NCBI RefSeq assembly: GCF_000204015.1
Contig: NZ_GL883077.1
Location: 1,435,619-1,493,719, forward strand
DNA length: 58,101 nucleotides
DNA from: Asticcacaulis biprosthecium C19
GTDB lineage: Bacteria > Pseudomonadota > Alphaproteobacteria > Caulobacterales > Caulobacteraceae
Direction: 5' to 3'
Under the pieces are notes generated by a model. That model searched no databases. It was not told the DNA's origin and saw only the letters and a program-made list of their open reading frames with translations. Below are positions 15,876 through 24,686 of the stretch, piece by piece; position 1 is the first letter of the stretch, and each line of letters begins with the position of its first letter. A program made the translations under genes and the position numbers.

Positions 15876-18220
15876 CGCGACACGACCTTGACCAGGCCCG
15901 GTGCCGACTTGGCGAAGGCCTTGTCGCTGCCGGTGGCGGTCAGGGTCTTGGAAGTGTCGTCCCAGTGCAGTTTGGTCAGGCTGACGCCCTTGCCGGCTTC
16001 GTAGTCGTAGGTATTGCCGTCGTCGTCATAGAGGGTGAAGTCGCCGTCCTTGCCGGGATAGATGGCGATGGCAGTGATGGCCTGTTTGGTCGCCGTAGAC
16101 GGGATGTCGGCGCCGATGGGCAGGATCGAACCGGCCTTAACGAACAGCGGAATCTGATCAATCGGCGCGGCGACCGTCAACCACTGCCCGCCGGCGAACT
16201 TTTCGTTGGTCCAGTAGTTGTACCAGTCGGCTCCGGCCGGCAGATAGACGCGCTTTTCGGTCTGGCCCTGTTCAGTGATCGGCGCGACCAGGAAGGCCGG
16301 GCCGAACATGTATTGCGTCCCCAGGTCCGCCACATTGGGGTCCTGCGGGAAGTCCATCCACAGCGGGCGCATGAAAGGCGCGCCCGTGTCGTAGGTCATC
16401 TTGGCCTGGCTGTAGATATAGGGGATCAGTTGGTAGCGCAGCCGGTCGAACTTCGCCATCACGCCCTCGGCCTGCTTGCCGAAAGCCCAGATCTCGGCGT
16501 TCTTGCGGTCACCGTGCAGGCGCAGGGTCGGCAGGAAGGTACCGTACTGGAACCAGCGGGTGTGCAATTCCGGATAGTCGTGGTTCTGGCCCACCGTCTC
16601 ACGCGCATCGGACGGATCCAACAGCGGCGTCTTGGTGGCATTCGTCGTCTGCGGCAGCCATTGCCAGCCGCCGATGTCGTTGCCCCAGTAGGCGATGCCC
16701 GATGCCGTCATATTCAGGCCCGTCGGGACCTGGCGCTGCAGCGCCTCCCACGACGGATGGATGTCGGACGACCAGAACAGGGCGCCGGTGCGTTGCGAGC
16801 CAAGATAGGCCGCCCGCGCGAGGATCAGGACGCGCTTGTTGGGCTTCCAGGCACGCATGCCCTGGGCCACGCCCTCGACATGGACCAGCGGATACAGGTT
16901 GCGATAGCGGTCGCCGGTGCCGATCGAGAAGTGATACCCTTCCGGCACCAGGTCCGGCTCGGTCTCGTCCAGCCACGGATAGTCAAAGCCCTGGCTCAGA
17001 ATATTGTCCTTGATCTTGCCCCAGAACCATTGCCGCGCCTCGGGGTTGGTCGAGTCGATCAGGGCGCCTGTGCGGTCCGACCGGAAGGGCAGGCCGTCGA
17101 CCGGTGAACCATCCTTGTGGTGCAGGAAATAGCCCTTGGCCGCCAGTTCGTTGTAATAGCGGCCCGAGGTCTCATAGCGCGGCCACACCGAGATGATCGA
17201 CTGCATCCCCATGTCGTGCAACTGCTTGTTCATACCGGCGGCGTCGGGAAACTGCGCCGGGTCGATGTCCATCTGGCCCATGCGGGTCCAGTGGAACCAG
17301 TCGACCACCATGACGTCGAGCGGATAACCCTTCTGGCGGTAGGTGTTGGCGACGCGCAGCACCTGTTCCTGGCTGTCGTAGCGCGCCTTGGACTGGATCA
17401 GGCCGAAGGCGGCCTTGGGCGGGATCGGGGTCTTGCCGGTGACGCGGGCATAGGCCGAATAGATCTGTTCCGGCGTATCGCCGGTGACAATGAAGAAGCT
17501 GACACGCTCGCCGACCTTCGACTGGAAGGCGGTGCGGCCGTTGACGGCGCCAACAAAGCGGGTCTGCGACGGGTTGTCCCAGATAATGCCGTAGCCCTTG
17601 GACGACACCATGAACGGGACGCAGACGGTTTCGCCGGCCGGAGCGTCGTACCAGTGTTTGCAGTCCAGGACCTTGCCGCGCAGGTCCAGCGAACCCAGCG
17701 ATTCCTGGTTCTGGCCCATGCCATAGAGATGCTCGTCGGCGGGCGCGGCAAAGGACGCGCCGACCTGGTAGGTCGCTTCGCCATTGACCTCGTGCGGCGC
17801 CATTTCCCAGCCGTTCATAGTCAGCAGGGTGTCACCGCGGGCGTTCTTTACCGTCAAGCCGACCGGCGCGAGGGATGGCGCGAAATACTTCTCGCCCTGG
17901 CTGGGCACGCGCGGCGCCGGGGCTGGATTGATCTTCAAAGTCAGGGCATTGGAGGCGAAGGTGTCGCCATCCGCACCCGTGGTCTGGCGGAAACCGGAGT
18001 TGTCGCCATTGGCTGGTAAAATGCCATAGCCTGGACCTTTCAAGGCCTCGGCCTTCTCGGCAGCGATGGTGACGTGGACCACATTGGGGCCGTAGGCTTC
18101 AACGCTGACCCAGGCGCCATTGCGGTCGAGGGTGGCGATCGGCGCCGCCAGGGCTCCTGACGCCAGGGTCATGGCCGAGGCCAGGACGGCGAGTGATGCG
18201 CCGACGGAAAACTTGCTCAT
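15872..18220 (-). CDS. GH31-family alpha-xylosidase-like enzyme
   Basis: A retaining alpha-glycosidase. The domain order is signal peptide (MSKFSVGASLAVLASAMTL), galactose-mutarotase-like N-domain, (beta/alpha)8 barrel and C-terminal beta domains. The nucleophile is Asp in PWLDETEPD near residue 417 and the acid/base is Asp in LFWSSDIHPSWE near 485. The WLDxTEPD form is typical of alpha-xylosidases that trim xyloglucan oligosaccharides, so isoprimeverose-type substrates are likely (inference). ATG at 18220 is chosen because GGAG lies 6 bases upstream and a good signal peptide starts there; the frame stays open to 18361 without a better start. It is the first gene of the operon running to 8413. 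Confidence 0.88.
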   Translation of the reverse strand: MSKFSVGASLAVLASAMTLASGALAAPIATLDRNGAWVSVEAYGPNVVHVTIAAEKAEALKGPGYGILPANGDNSGFRQTTGADGDTFASNALTLKINPAPAPRVPSQGEKYFAPSLAPVGLTVKNARGDTLLTMNGWEMAPHEVNGEATYQVGASFAAPADEHLYGMGQNQESLGSLDLRGKVLDCKHWYDAPAGETVCVPFMVSSKGYGIIWDNPSQTRFVGAVNGRTAFQSKVGERVSFFIVTGDTPEQIYSAYARVTGKTPIPPKAAFGLIQSKARYDSQEQVLRVANTYRQKGYPLDVMVVDWFHWTRMGQMDIDPAQFPDAAGMNKQLHDMGMQSIISVWPRYETSGRYYNELAAKGYFLHHKDGSPVDGLPFRSDRTGALIDSTNPEARQWFWGKIKDNILSQGFDYPWLDETEPDLVPEGYHFSIGTGDRYRNLYPLVHVEGVAQGMRAWKPNKRVLILARAAYLGSQRTGALFWSSDIHPSWEALQRQVPTGLNMTASGIAYWGNDIGGWQWLPQTTNATKTPLLDPSDARETVGQNHDYPELHTRWFQYGTFLPTLRLHGDRKNAEIWAFGKQAEGVMAKFDRLRYQLIPYIYSQAKMTYDTGAPFMRPLWMDFPQDPNVADLGTQYMFGPAFLVAPITEQGQTEKRVYLPAGADWYNYWTNEKFAGGQWLTVAAPIDQIPLFVKAGSILPIGADIPSTATKQAITAIAIYPGKDGDFTLYDDDGNTYDYEAGKGVSLTKLHWDDTSKTLTATGSDKAFAKSAPGLVKVVSR

Positions 18221-18581
18221 CTGTGCTCCGATACAAAGGTCCCTCCCGGTGTGACGGCCGGGAGGGTAAGTTTTTGGAAGACGGTCCAGGGAGGACACGC
18301 CACGTGCCTGGACCGGCACACGCAGCGGAAAGTTGATCACGGCAAGCCGTGACCAATCCAAATGGCGAGGAGGCTGCTGGGGCGGGTTGCGACGTGAGCG
18401 CTAACATTGGAAAGCATCATGGCGTCGCAACAGCAGGGTGTTCGGTAGGTCCTCCGGTTATGTTTTTTCCCGAGTGTATACGTGGTATGATAATTTGTCT
18501 AAACCTCAGAATTGGTTTGACATTTCACCCTTCATCGCTTCAAAGTGTCCGCACAAGTGTTCGTTGTGTCCGGAAGCGTAC
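18221..18581. promoter_or_regulatory. Divergent intergenic control region of the hydrolase operon and the NtrC-like regulator
   Basis: This 361-base region separates the GH31 start (minus) from the response-regulator start (plus). It contains the palindromic operator at 18394-18405 and, toward the regulator gene, a possible extended -10 element (TGG-TATGAT at 18483-18491) in an AT-richer stretch. No convincing -35 is seen. No further gene is evident. Confidence 0.4.
18394..18405. promoter_or_regulatory. Putative LacI/GalR-family operator GTGAGCGCTAAC
   Basis: A near-perfect palindrome centred on GCGC (GTKAGCGCTMAC form, 11 of 12 positions symmetric apart from one G/A-type mismatch pair). The AGCGCT core matches the operators of LacI-family sugar repressors described in Caulobacter-type bacteria. 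It lies 174 bases before the GH31 start, so repression of the xylan/xyloglucan operon by a sugar-responsive LacI-type protein encoded elsewhere is likely. Confidence 0.5.
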
Positions 18582-19793
18582 ATGTCCCAAGCCAAGCCCA
18601 GCGTCCTGTTCATCGATGACGATCCGGACCTGAGAAAAACCGCCGAACTTCTGCTGCGCAAGAAGGGCTACAGCGTCCATGGCGCGGCCCATCCGGACGA
18701 GGCGCTAAGCTGTCTGGTCGCCAACAGCATCGACGTCATTCTGCTTGACCTGAATTTTTCGCGCGGCCAGACCTCGGGCGAGGAGGGCCTGGCCTGCCTG
18801 CGCGACCTGCTGCGTCATGACCCCAAGGCGGCCGTTCTGGTGGTCACAGGCCACAGCGGACTGAATATCGCCGTCCAGGCCCTGCGCAATGGCGCGCGCG
18901 ACTTCATCATGAAGCCGTGGAACAATGATCGCCTGGTTGAGGCCATCGAAGCGGCGCTGACCGCGCGCAAGCCAGTCGAGATCAAGGCGCTGGATCCCTC
19001 CATCATGGTCGGGCATTCGCCGGCCCTGCAACGCATCGCCTCTGCGATCGACCGCTGCGCGCCGCTCACCGCGTCGGTCCTTCTGACCGGGGAGGCCGGC
19101 ACAGGCAAGACCCTGGCGGCCATGGCCTTTCACCGGCAATCCGGCCGCGCCAACCTCACCTGCGTCGAGGCGTCGGCGCTTACGGCCGGCGATCTCGATG
19201 ACATGGCCAATACAACGCTTCTGGTCGAAAACATCGACCGGCTGGGGGAGGGTCAGGGACCGGCCCTGTTGGCCTGGCTGCACCGGGCGCCGCGCCATAA
19301 CAGCCGGCTGATTGCCACCAGCACCCGGCCGCGCGCCGAGCTGGGTCTCGATCGCGGCCTGATGTACGCCATCAGCACGCTGGATGTCGCCCTTCCGCCG
19401 CTGCGTGAGCGGCCGGATGATATTGTTCAGTTGGCGGAGCATTTCATCCGCATTACCTGCCAGCAGCACGGTTTTGCCACCAGGACATTGTCGCCCGAAG
19501 CCCAGGCCCTGCTGACGTCACAGGCATGGGACGACAATATCCACGCCTTGCGTCATACGATTGAACGGGCGGTGATCCTGGGCGACAGCGTTACGATCTC
19601 CGGTGCCGACCTCGCCCTGCATACTGGCGACGGCCTGTCGGCTGTTCCGGTCAAACCGAAACTGGCGGCGTCGGAAAAGACCCTGATCGAAGACGCGCTG
19701 AAGCGGACCAACTTCAATGTTTCGGCGGCGGCGACTGAGCTGGGCTTGACGCGGCCGGCCCTGTACCGGCGTATGGCGAAACATGGCCTCTAG
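18582..19793 (+). CDS. NtrC-like response regulator with degenerate AAA+ domain
   Basis: A 403-residue regulator. The receiver domain (residues 1-125) has FIDDDPD, phospho-acceptor Asp in VILLDLNF and Lys in FIMKPWN. An AAA+ domain (about 146-345) has Walker A GEAGTGKT, but Walker B is altered (LLVENIDRL instead of FLDEI). The segment that normally carries GAFTGA, the sigma54 contact, is missing: VEASALTAGDLDD runs directly to TTLLVENI. A Fis-type HTH ends the protein (NVSAAATELGLTRPALYRRM). Activation of sigma54 promoters is therefore unlikely. ATG at 18582 follows GGAAG. It overlaps the kinase gene by 11 bases and probably controls the ABC genes downstream. Confidence 0.88.
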   Translation: MSQAKPSVLFIDDDPDLRKTAELLLRKKGYSVHGAAHPDEALSCLVANSIDVILLDLNFSRGQTSGEEGLACLRDLLRHDPKAAVLVVTGHSGLNIAVQALRNGARDFIMKPWNNDRLVEAIEAALTARKPVEIKALDPSIMVGHSPALQRIASAIDRCAPLTASVLLTGEAGTGKTLAAMAFHRQSGRANLTCVEASALTAGDLDDMANTTLLVENIDRLGEGQGPALLAWLHRAPRHNSRLIATSTRPRAELGLDRGLMYAISTLDVALPPLRERPDDIVQLAEHFIRITCQQHGFATRTLSPEAQALLTSQAWDDNIHALRHTIERAVILGDSVTISGADLALHTGDGLSAVPVKPKLAASEKTLIEDALKRTNFNVSAAATELGLTRPALYRRMAKHGL

Positions 19794-20958
19794 GACGCGC
19801 GCCTTCCACATGCTGCTGATCGCCGCTCTGGTGGCGCTGGCGCTGTTTGCCTTCGAGGCCGGGCGCACCGGGCTTTGGGTCAATCTTCTCCTGGGGCTGC
19901 TGGGCTGCGCTGTCTTGCTGTTCCTTATCTGGGTCCGGCCCGAGGACCGCCTGGCGTTGGTGTCATCGCCGCCGGTTCTGGCGCCGGATGATCCCGACGG
20001 CCTGCGTCTGCTGCTGGACCAGGTGCCGATCCCGCTGGTGCGCTGTGCGCCGTCGCAGACGCCGCAGGCCATCAATCGCGCGGCGCGCGGCCTGTTCCAG
20101 GCGGAGGATGTGATCGCGTCGGACGAACTGATAGCGGCTTTGACCGGGCCAGTCTCCGGCGCGCGGCCGGTGGTCACTGTGCTGGGGCGGCGCTATGCCC
20201 TGAGCGTCAGCGAAATCGAATCCGGCGACGGGCCCGTCCGCCTGGCCGCCTTGACCGATGTCCAGGTCGAGATGCACAAGGCCGAGGCCGCGGCGCTGCG
20301 CGACACCCTGCATATTCTCAGCCACGAGATCATGAATTCCCTGACTCCGGTGGCGTCGCTGGCCGATGTCGCCGATTCCTATCTGGACGGCGAGACCAGT
20401 GCCGGCGCCGGCTCGGCGCGTGAGGCGCTGGAGATGCTGTCGCGGCGCGCCAGGAGCCTGACGCGGTTCATCGAGGCCTATCGTTCGGTCGCCCGCCTGC
20501 CCGAGCCCGTGCTGCAGCCGGTGGCGCCGGCCCGGCTGATCGACGATATCCTGGGGCCGTTCCAGCACAGTTCCTCGGCGCAGGATGTCGCCTTTCAGGT
20601 GGATATCGCCGACGCTTTGCCGACCGTCGATATCGATGAGCCTCAGATCAGCCAGGCGATCATCAATGTCATCACCAATGCCATCGAAGCGACCGAAGGC
20701 CAGGCCGACCGACGAGTGCGCGTCTCTGTGTCCCAGGTGCACCAGACGGTGGCGATCCGCGTGTCCGACAACGGTATCGGCATCGCCGGCGACATTCGCA
20801 GCAATCTGTTCAGCGCCTTTGCGACCACCAAACCCAAGGGCACCGGCACAGGACTGAACCTGGCGCGACAGATTCTTCTGGCCCACGGCGGCAATCTCGA
20901 ACTTCTCGACGGGGAGGCGGAGACGACCTTCGCCTTCACCCTGCCGGTCAGGGGTTGA
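19783..20958 (+). CDS. NtrY-like membrane sensor histidine kinase
   Basis: A 391-residue kinase with two N-terminal membrane helices (about 10-28 and 31-50) and almost no periplasmic loop, so it probably senses within the membrane or receives its signal from a partner. A PAS-like region covers about 65-165. The H-box is ILSHEIMNSLTP near residue 180, the N-box NVITNAIEAT, G1 VSDNGIGI and G2 GTGTGLNLA, all intact. It overlaps the response regulator upstream by 11 bases and abuts the ABC ATPase downstream, forming one signalling/transport operon. The partner is expected to be the adjacent degenerate NtrC-like regulator. Confidence 0.88.
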   Translation: MASRTRAFHMLLIAALVALALFAFEAGRTGLWVNLLLGLLGCAVLLFLIWVRPEDRLALVSSPPVLAPDDPDGLRLLLDQVPIPLVRCAPSQTPQAINRAARGLFQAEDVIASDELIAALTGPVSGARPVVTVLGRRYALSVSEIESGDGPVRLAALTDVQVEMHKAEAAALRDTLHILSHEIMNSLTPVASLADVADSYLDGETSAGAGSAREALEMLSRRARSLTRFIEAYRSVARLPEPVLQPVAPARLIDDILGPFQHSSSAQDVAFQVDIADALPTVDIDEPQISQAIINVITNAIEATEGQADRRVRVSVSQVHQTVAIRVSDNGIGIAGDIRSNLFSAFATTKPKGTGTGLNLARQILLAHGGNLELLDGEAETTFAFTLPVRG

Positions 20959-20960
20959 GC

Positions 20961-21647
20961 ATGCCCCTGATCAGCCTCAGCGATATCCATCATACCTACA
21001 GCGGGACGGCCCAGGCCGTACCAGCTCTGCGCGGGGTCTCGATCGACATTGATCCCGGCGAATTCGTCGCCATCATCGGACCTTCAGGTTCCGGCAAGTC
21101 GACCCTGCTCAACATTATCGGCACCCTCGAAAAGCCGAGCCAGGGCCGCTACCTGTTCGACAACCGCGACGTCACCACCATCCCCGAGCGCGACCTGGCT
21201 CGGCTGCGCGCCACCCGGATCGGCTTTGTTTTCCAGAACTTCAACCTGATCGACCACCTGACCGTCTATCAGAATATCGAACTGGGTCTGCGCTATCGCC
21301 GCGACCACCTGCGCGGCCGGCGCGAACTGGTCATGGAGGCGATGGACCGGGTCGGCATGGGGCACCGCGCCGACCACCTGCCGCGTCAGCTCTCCGGCGG
21401 TCAGCAGCAGCGCTGCGCCATCGCCCGCGCCATTGTCGGCCAGCCCGCGATCGTTCTGGCCGACGAACCGACCGGTAATCTCGATTCGCGCAACGCCGCC
21501 CAGACCCTGGGTATCCTGAAGGAGCTCAACGACAAGGGCACCACCCTGATCATCGTCACCCACGCGCTCAGTCAGGCCGACCAGGCCTCACGGACGATCG
21601 AGATGCACGACGGCCGCATCCATCTCTCAAGCCGCAGGCTGTCGTGA
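20961..21647 (+). CDS. MacB/LolD-type ABC transporter ATP-binding protein
   Basis: A 228-residue ATPase. Walker A is GPSGSGKST, the Q-loop VFQNFNLIDHLT, the signature LSGGQQQR, Walker B IVLADEPTGNLD and the H-switch IVTHAL. Sequence style and size match the LolD/MacB/FtsE group, which powers mechanotransmission with FtsX-type permeases. ATG at 20961 is used; TTG at 20955 overlaps the kinase stop. The stop overlaps the permease start by four bases, indicating coupled translation with its membrane partner. Confidence 0.92.
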   Translation: MPLISLSDIHHTYSGTAQAVPALRGVSIDIDPGEFVAIIGPSGSGKSTLLNIIGTLEKPSQGRYLFDNRDVTTIPERDLARLRATRIGFVFQNFNLIDHLTVYQNIELGLRYRRDHLRGRRELVMEAMDRVGMGHRADHLPRQLSGGQQQRCAIARAIVGQPAIVLADEPTGNLDSRNAAQTLGILKELNDKGTTLIIVTHALSQADQASRTIEMHDGRIHLSSRRLS

Positions 21648-24022
21648 CCCCGCTGCTGTCCCTCCTGCTGTACATCTTCCGCACGGTCGTCGCACGCTGG
21701 GGCGTCTATCTGCTGATGGTGGCCGGCCTGACCCTAAGCTATGCCGCCGCCATCGTCGTTACCCTTTATGTCCACGATGAACTGACCCACGATCGCTTTA
21801 TGGCGCAAGCGGACCGGGTCTATATGCTGACGGCCCGCTATGGTCCGCCCGATCGCGGCCTAGTGGCCAGCGACCGGACGCCGGCTGGAATGGCCAAGTG
21901 GATGGCGTCGGACGTCGCCGAGATCGACCAGGTCGCCCGGATCGTCGCCATCGAATGGCCGATGCGCAGCGCCCGCCGCCAGGTGCGCGAACGCTTCTAC
22001 TGGGCCGACCCCAACATTTTTAAAATATTGCAACTGCCGGCCGTCGAGGGCGACCTGGCCACAGCGTTGAAAGCGCCCGGCAGCGTGGTCATGACGCAAA
22101 GGATGGCACGCGCCTATTTTGGCCGGCCTGACGCCGTCGGCCTGACCCTGACCACCAAGGACAACCAGCCCCTTACGGTGACAGCGATCCTGAAGGACCT
22201 GCCGGCCAATACCCATCTCGACCGCGAGATCTTCGTCTCGGGCCGCGGCAGCTACTCCATGCTGGCGGTGTTCGACCTCAATCCCGACTATCAGTGGAAC
22301 AGTGCCTATATCTACGCCACCTTCAAGCCCGGAGCGGACGTCGCCGCGGTCGAGGGGCGGCTGCAGGCCATCAGCCGCAGCCACTGGCGTGGCCCGAACA
22401 ACCTGCCGGAAGGTTATGAGCTGATCCGCCTGACAGACCTGCACTTCCATCCGCATGGCGATGGCGAGCAGAGGCCGCGCGGCCACGTCGGGTCGATCCT
22501 CGCCCTGGTCGTCGTCACCGCCGCCATCCTGGCCCTGGCCGGCATCAACTTCTCGGGCCTGGTCCTGGCCGAAACCCAGGAGCGCGGTGACGAAATGGCC
22601 ATCCGCAAGGCCTTGGGGGCGCGTCGTATCGACCTGATCTGGCAGATCCTGCGGGAGGCCTTGTGGGTCAACCTGGTCAGTGTGGTCCTGGCCCTGGCGG
22701 TGGTGGAACGGTTGTTGCCGGCGCTGAATGGCGGGTTGGACCTGGACCTGCACCTGTGGCGGCATCCGGCGGTCTTTCTGGGGGTGCTGGGGGCGACGGT
22801 CGTGTTGGTGACCGTGTTGAGCGGCCTGTATCCGGCGTTTGCCGTATCGCGGCCGGCGGCCAATACGGGCACAGGCCGTCTCAGTGCGCTGCGCTGGCGC
22901 GGCTGGGTGGTGGCCCAGATCGCTCTGGTCGTCGTGCTGCTGATCGGGTCGCACACCATGAACCGGCAATGGCAGTATGCCACCGACGATGCGCTGAACT
23001 TCAATGGCGACCATGTGGTGATGATCCGGTTTTCGGATTTTCCCAATGACGATGCCGACTTCGTGGCCCATCTGCGGGACCTCAAAGGCGTGGAGTCGGT
23101 GGCGGAATCCTTCGGCAGCCCGACGATGGACAATGTCCGTCCGGCCTGGATTCGCCGGCCGGGCCTCCCCCTGATCAGCCTGACGCGGAACTCGGCCCAC
23201 CCTGACTTCTTCAAGGTCTTCCAGGTGCCGCTGGTGGCCGGCCGGCACCTGTCGGGCACATTTTCCGTCCCGGAAGTCCCGCCGGAAATCCTGATCAACC
23301 TCTCTGCGGTCAAGGCGCTGGGTTTCGCCACACCCGAGGCGGCGCTGGGGCAGGAGATCGTCTATGAGACCGACCGGACGACCATGCGGTCGCGCATTGT
23401 CGGCGTGCTGCCGGACCTTCGCTTTGCCACAGTGTACGAACCGAAGGGGCCGATGATCTTTGATAATTTTTCGAAATATCTTACCGTGGTGAACGTGCGG
23501 ATTTCGCCAACCGACACGGCGGGGACCCTGGCGCGGATCGACGCCCTATGGAGCCGCGACAATGGCGGCTCCATGCCGATGCAGCGGTGGTTTTATCGCG
23601 ACTATCTTTTGGACCAGTATCATGATCTGCATCAGCAGATGCGGGTCTTCAACCTGGTGGCCGGGGTGGCGATCATCTTGTCCACCCTCGGGCTGACGGG
23701 GTTGTGCATCTTCCTGACCCGGCGCCAGGCGCGCGACTTGGCGATATTGCGGGCGCTGGGCGCGACGTTCGGGGACATCTTCGTACAGCGCCTGACGCCG
23801 TTTTTCGTGCCCTTGCTGATCGCGAATGCCATTGCCTGGCCGGCTGCCTGGCTGGTCCTGCGCAGCTGGCTGGGGTCGTTCGCCGAGCATATTCCGTTGT
23901 CGGCGGTATCGTTTTTGGGCGCCGCGGTGACGTCGGTAGTCTTTGCCCTGCTGACGGTAGCGGCGCACTCGGCCCTGACGGCCGGGAAGGTGTCGGTGTC
24001 GGCGAGTTTACGGCATGAATGA
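21644..24022 (+). CDS. Large FtsX/MacB-type ABC transporter permease (two-module)
   Basis: A 792-residue membrane protein made of two MacB-PCD/FtsX halves. There is an N-terminal helix (about 15-38) and a first periplasmic domain to about 275, then three helices (SILALVVVTAAILALAGINF and onward). A second periplasmic domain runs from about 445 to 665, followed by three C-terminal helices (FNLVAGVAIILSTLGLTGLC and onward). ERGDEMAIRKALGA and RRQARDLAILRALGA are the cytoplasmic coupling motifs. It starts with GTG at 21644 overlapping the ATPase stop. Such permeases usually extract lipoproteins, export peptides or sense cell-wall stress; the substrate is unknown. Being cotranscribed with a two-component system suggests stress-responsive efflux. 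Confidence 0.88.
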   Translation: MTPLLSLLLYIFRTVVARWGVYLLMVAGLTLSYAAAIVVTLYVHDELTHDRFMAQADRVYMLTARYGPPDRGLVASDRTPAGMAKWMASDVAEIDQVARIVAIEWPMRSARRQVRERFYWADPNIFKILQLPAVEGDLATALKAPGSVVMTQRMARAYFGRPDAVGLTLTTKDNQPLTVTAILKDLPANTHLDREIFVSGRGSYSMLAVFDLNPDYQWNSAYIYATFKPGADVAAVEGRLQAISRSHWRGPNNLPEGYELIRLTDLHFHPHGDGEQRPRGHVGSILALVVVTAAILALAGINFSGLVLAETQERGDEMAIRKALGARRIDLIWQILREALWVNLVSVVLALAVVERLLPALNGGLDLDLHLWRHPAVFLGVLGATVVLVTVLSGLYPAFAVSRPAANTGTGRLSALRWRGWVVAQIALVVVLLIGSHTMNRQWQYATDDALNFNGDHVVMIRFSDFPNDDADFVAHLRDLKGVESVAESFGSPTMDNVRPAWIRRPGLPLISLTRNSAHPDFFKVFQVPLVAGRHLSGTFSVPEVPPEILINLSAVKALGFATPEAALGQEIVYETDRTTMRSRIVGVLPDLRFATVYEPKGPMIFDNFSKYLTVVNVRISPTDTAGTLARIDALWSRDNGGSMPMQRWFYRDYLLDQYHDLHQQMRVFNLVAGVAIILSTLGLTGLCIFLTRRQARDLAILRALGATFGDIFVQRLTPFFVPLLIANAIAWPAAWLVLRSWLGSFAEHIPLSAVSFLGAAVTSVVFALLTVAAHSALTAGKVSVSASLRHE

Positions 24023-24407
24023 GGTCAGTTCTGGAGACGGAGGCGGTGTTTTTTTGTCTCTGAGCCCTCTATTTATGTGGCCGTTTTTCATGGCTCTGGG
24101 CGAAGCACTGCGGACGGCTTAGCCCGGCCAGCGTGCAAAACATTGCGTTTGTGACAAAAAATTTGGCGTTGCTGGCTAGTTGACGCGGTTCGCAAACTCG
24201 CGTTCCTTAGGTTTATAGGTCAGTCAGTACAACCTGCGGGCATGTGGGTGGTTGTTTCCCCCTCGGCTTTTTCGGTTTTTTTAGCGTCTTCACGAGTGTG
24301 CAGATCGCCTTAACCTGCCTGCGCGCGACAACGTGCAGGGGTATGGCCGAGCGGCATCTTATCGAGTCCACGGGTTACCTTGCGTTTGCTTTTCAGGAAA
24401 TGAAGCC
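24023..24407. other. Gene-poor intergenic stretch
   Basis: I see no protein or RNA gene here. There are short T-runs (24050, 24275) without a matching stem. One copy of the 13-base direct repeat TGCAGGGGTATGG is at 24334-24346; the other is at 24743-24755, on the far side of two tiny membrane ORFs. GC is lower than in neighbouring genes. Confidence 0.5.
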
Positions 24408-24560
24408 ATGACTGTGCGCGGTGTCGCAATTGTGTTGTTTTTCGTCGTGTCGTTCGGATCGGCGGGCTACACGGCCTGGCTGCACGCGCACCGCTCCAAG
24501 TTTCCAGTAGAGTACACGACGCCGCGGAACATGGTCAATTATACCAACCTGGACAGCTAA
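24408..24560 (+). CDS. Putative 50-residue single-helix membrane protein
   Basis: From ATG at 24408 (AGGAA 8 bases upstream) a 50-residue product begins MTVRGVAIVLFFVVSFGSAG. It has one membrane helix (about 4-24), a short basic segment and a polar Asn/Tyr-rich tail (VEYTTPRNMVNYTNLDS). It could be a small transmembrane regulator or simply an unannotated short ORF. No homologue recognised. It lies in a gene-poor, lower-GC region. Confidence 0.4.
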   Translation: MTVRGVAIVLFFVVSFGSAGYTAWLHAHRSKFPVEYTTPRNMVNYTNLDS

Positions 24561-24596
24561 AAGATCCCCGTGTCAATAACGGCCGAGGAAAAAACA

Positions 24597-24686
24597 GTGC
24601 TTTCCGCAACCCGCATAGCAACATTCGCTTCAGTCGCGTTTTTTCTTGTTGTCAGCATTATCGGTCGCACTCGTAAATCGAAGTAA
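24597..24686 (+). CDS. Putative 29-residue membrane peptide
   Basis: GTG at 24597, with GAGGA about 8 bases upstream, opens a 29-residue frame (start MLSATRIATFASVAF, end GRTRKSK). It has one hydrophobic helix and a basic tail, like many genuine small membrane peptides. It follows the 50-residue ORF by 36 bases. Coding status is uncertain because chance ORFs of this size are common. Confidence 0.3.
   Translation: MLSATRIATFASVAFFLVVSIIGRTRKSK

Noticed and set aside
15866-17107. 413-codon plus-strand frame opposite GH31
   Set aside because: Antisense shadow; no domain, and the GH31 catalytic sequence lies on the other strand.
8413-18220. Bacteroidetes-type PUL with SusC/SusD
   Set aside because: No SusC/SusD-like or TonB receptor gene lies in or next to the operon.
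21860-23248. 462-codon minus-strand frame opposite the FtsX permease
   Set aside because: His/Gln/Arg-rich antisense composition, while the plus frame shows membrane helices and coupling motifs.
24333-24420. Possible tRNA (GGTATGGCCGAGCGGC resembles a tRNA-Ser/Leu D-arm)
   Set aside because: No acceptor stem, anticodon arm or T-arm could be paired with it.
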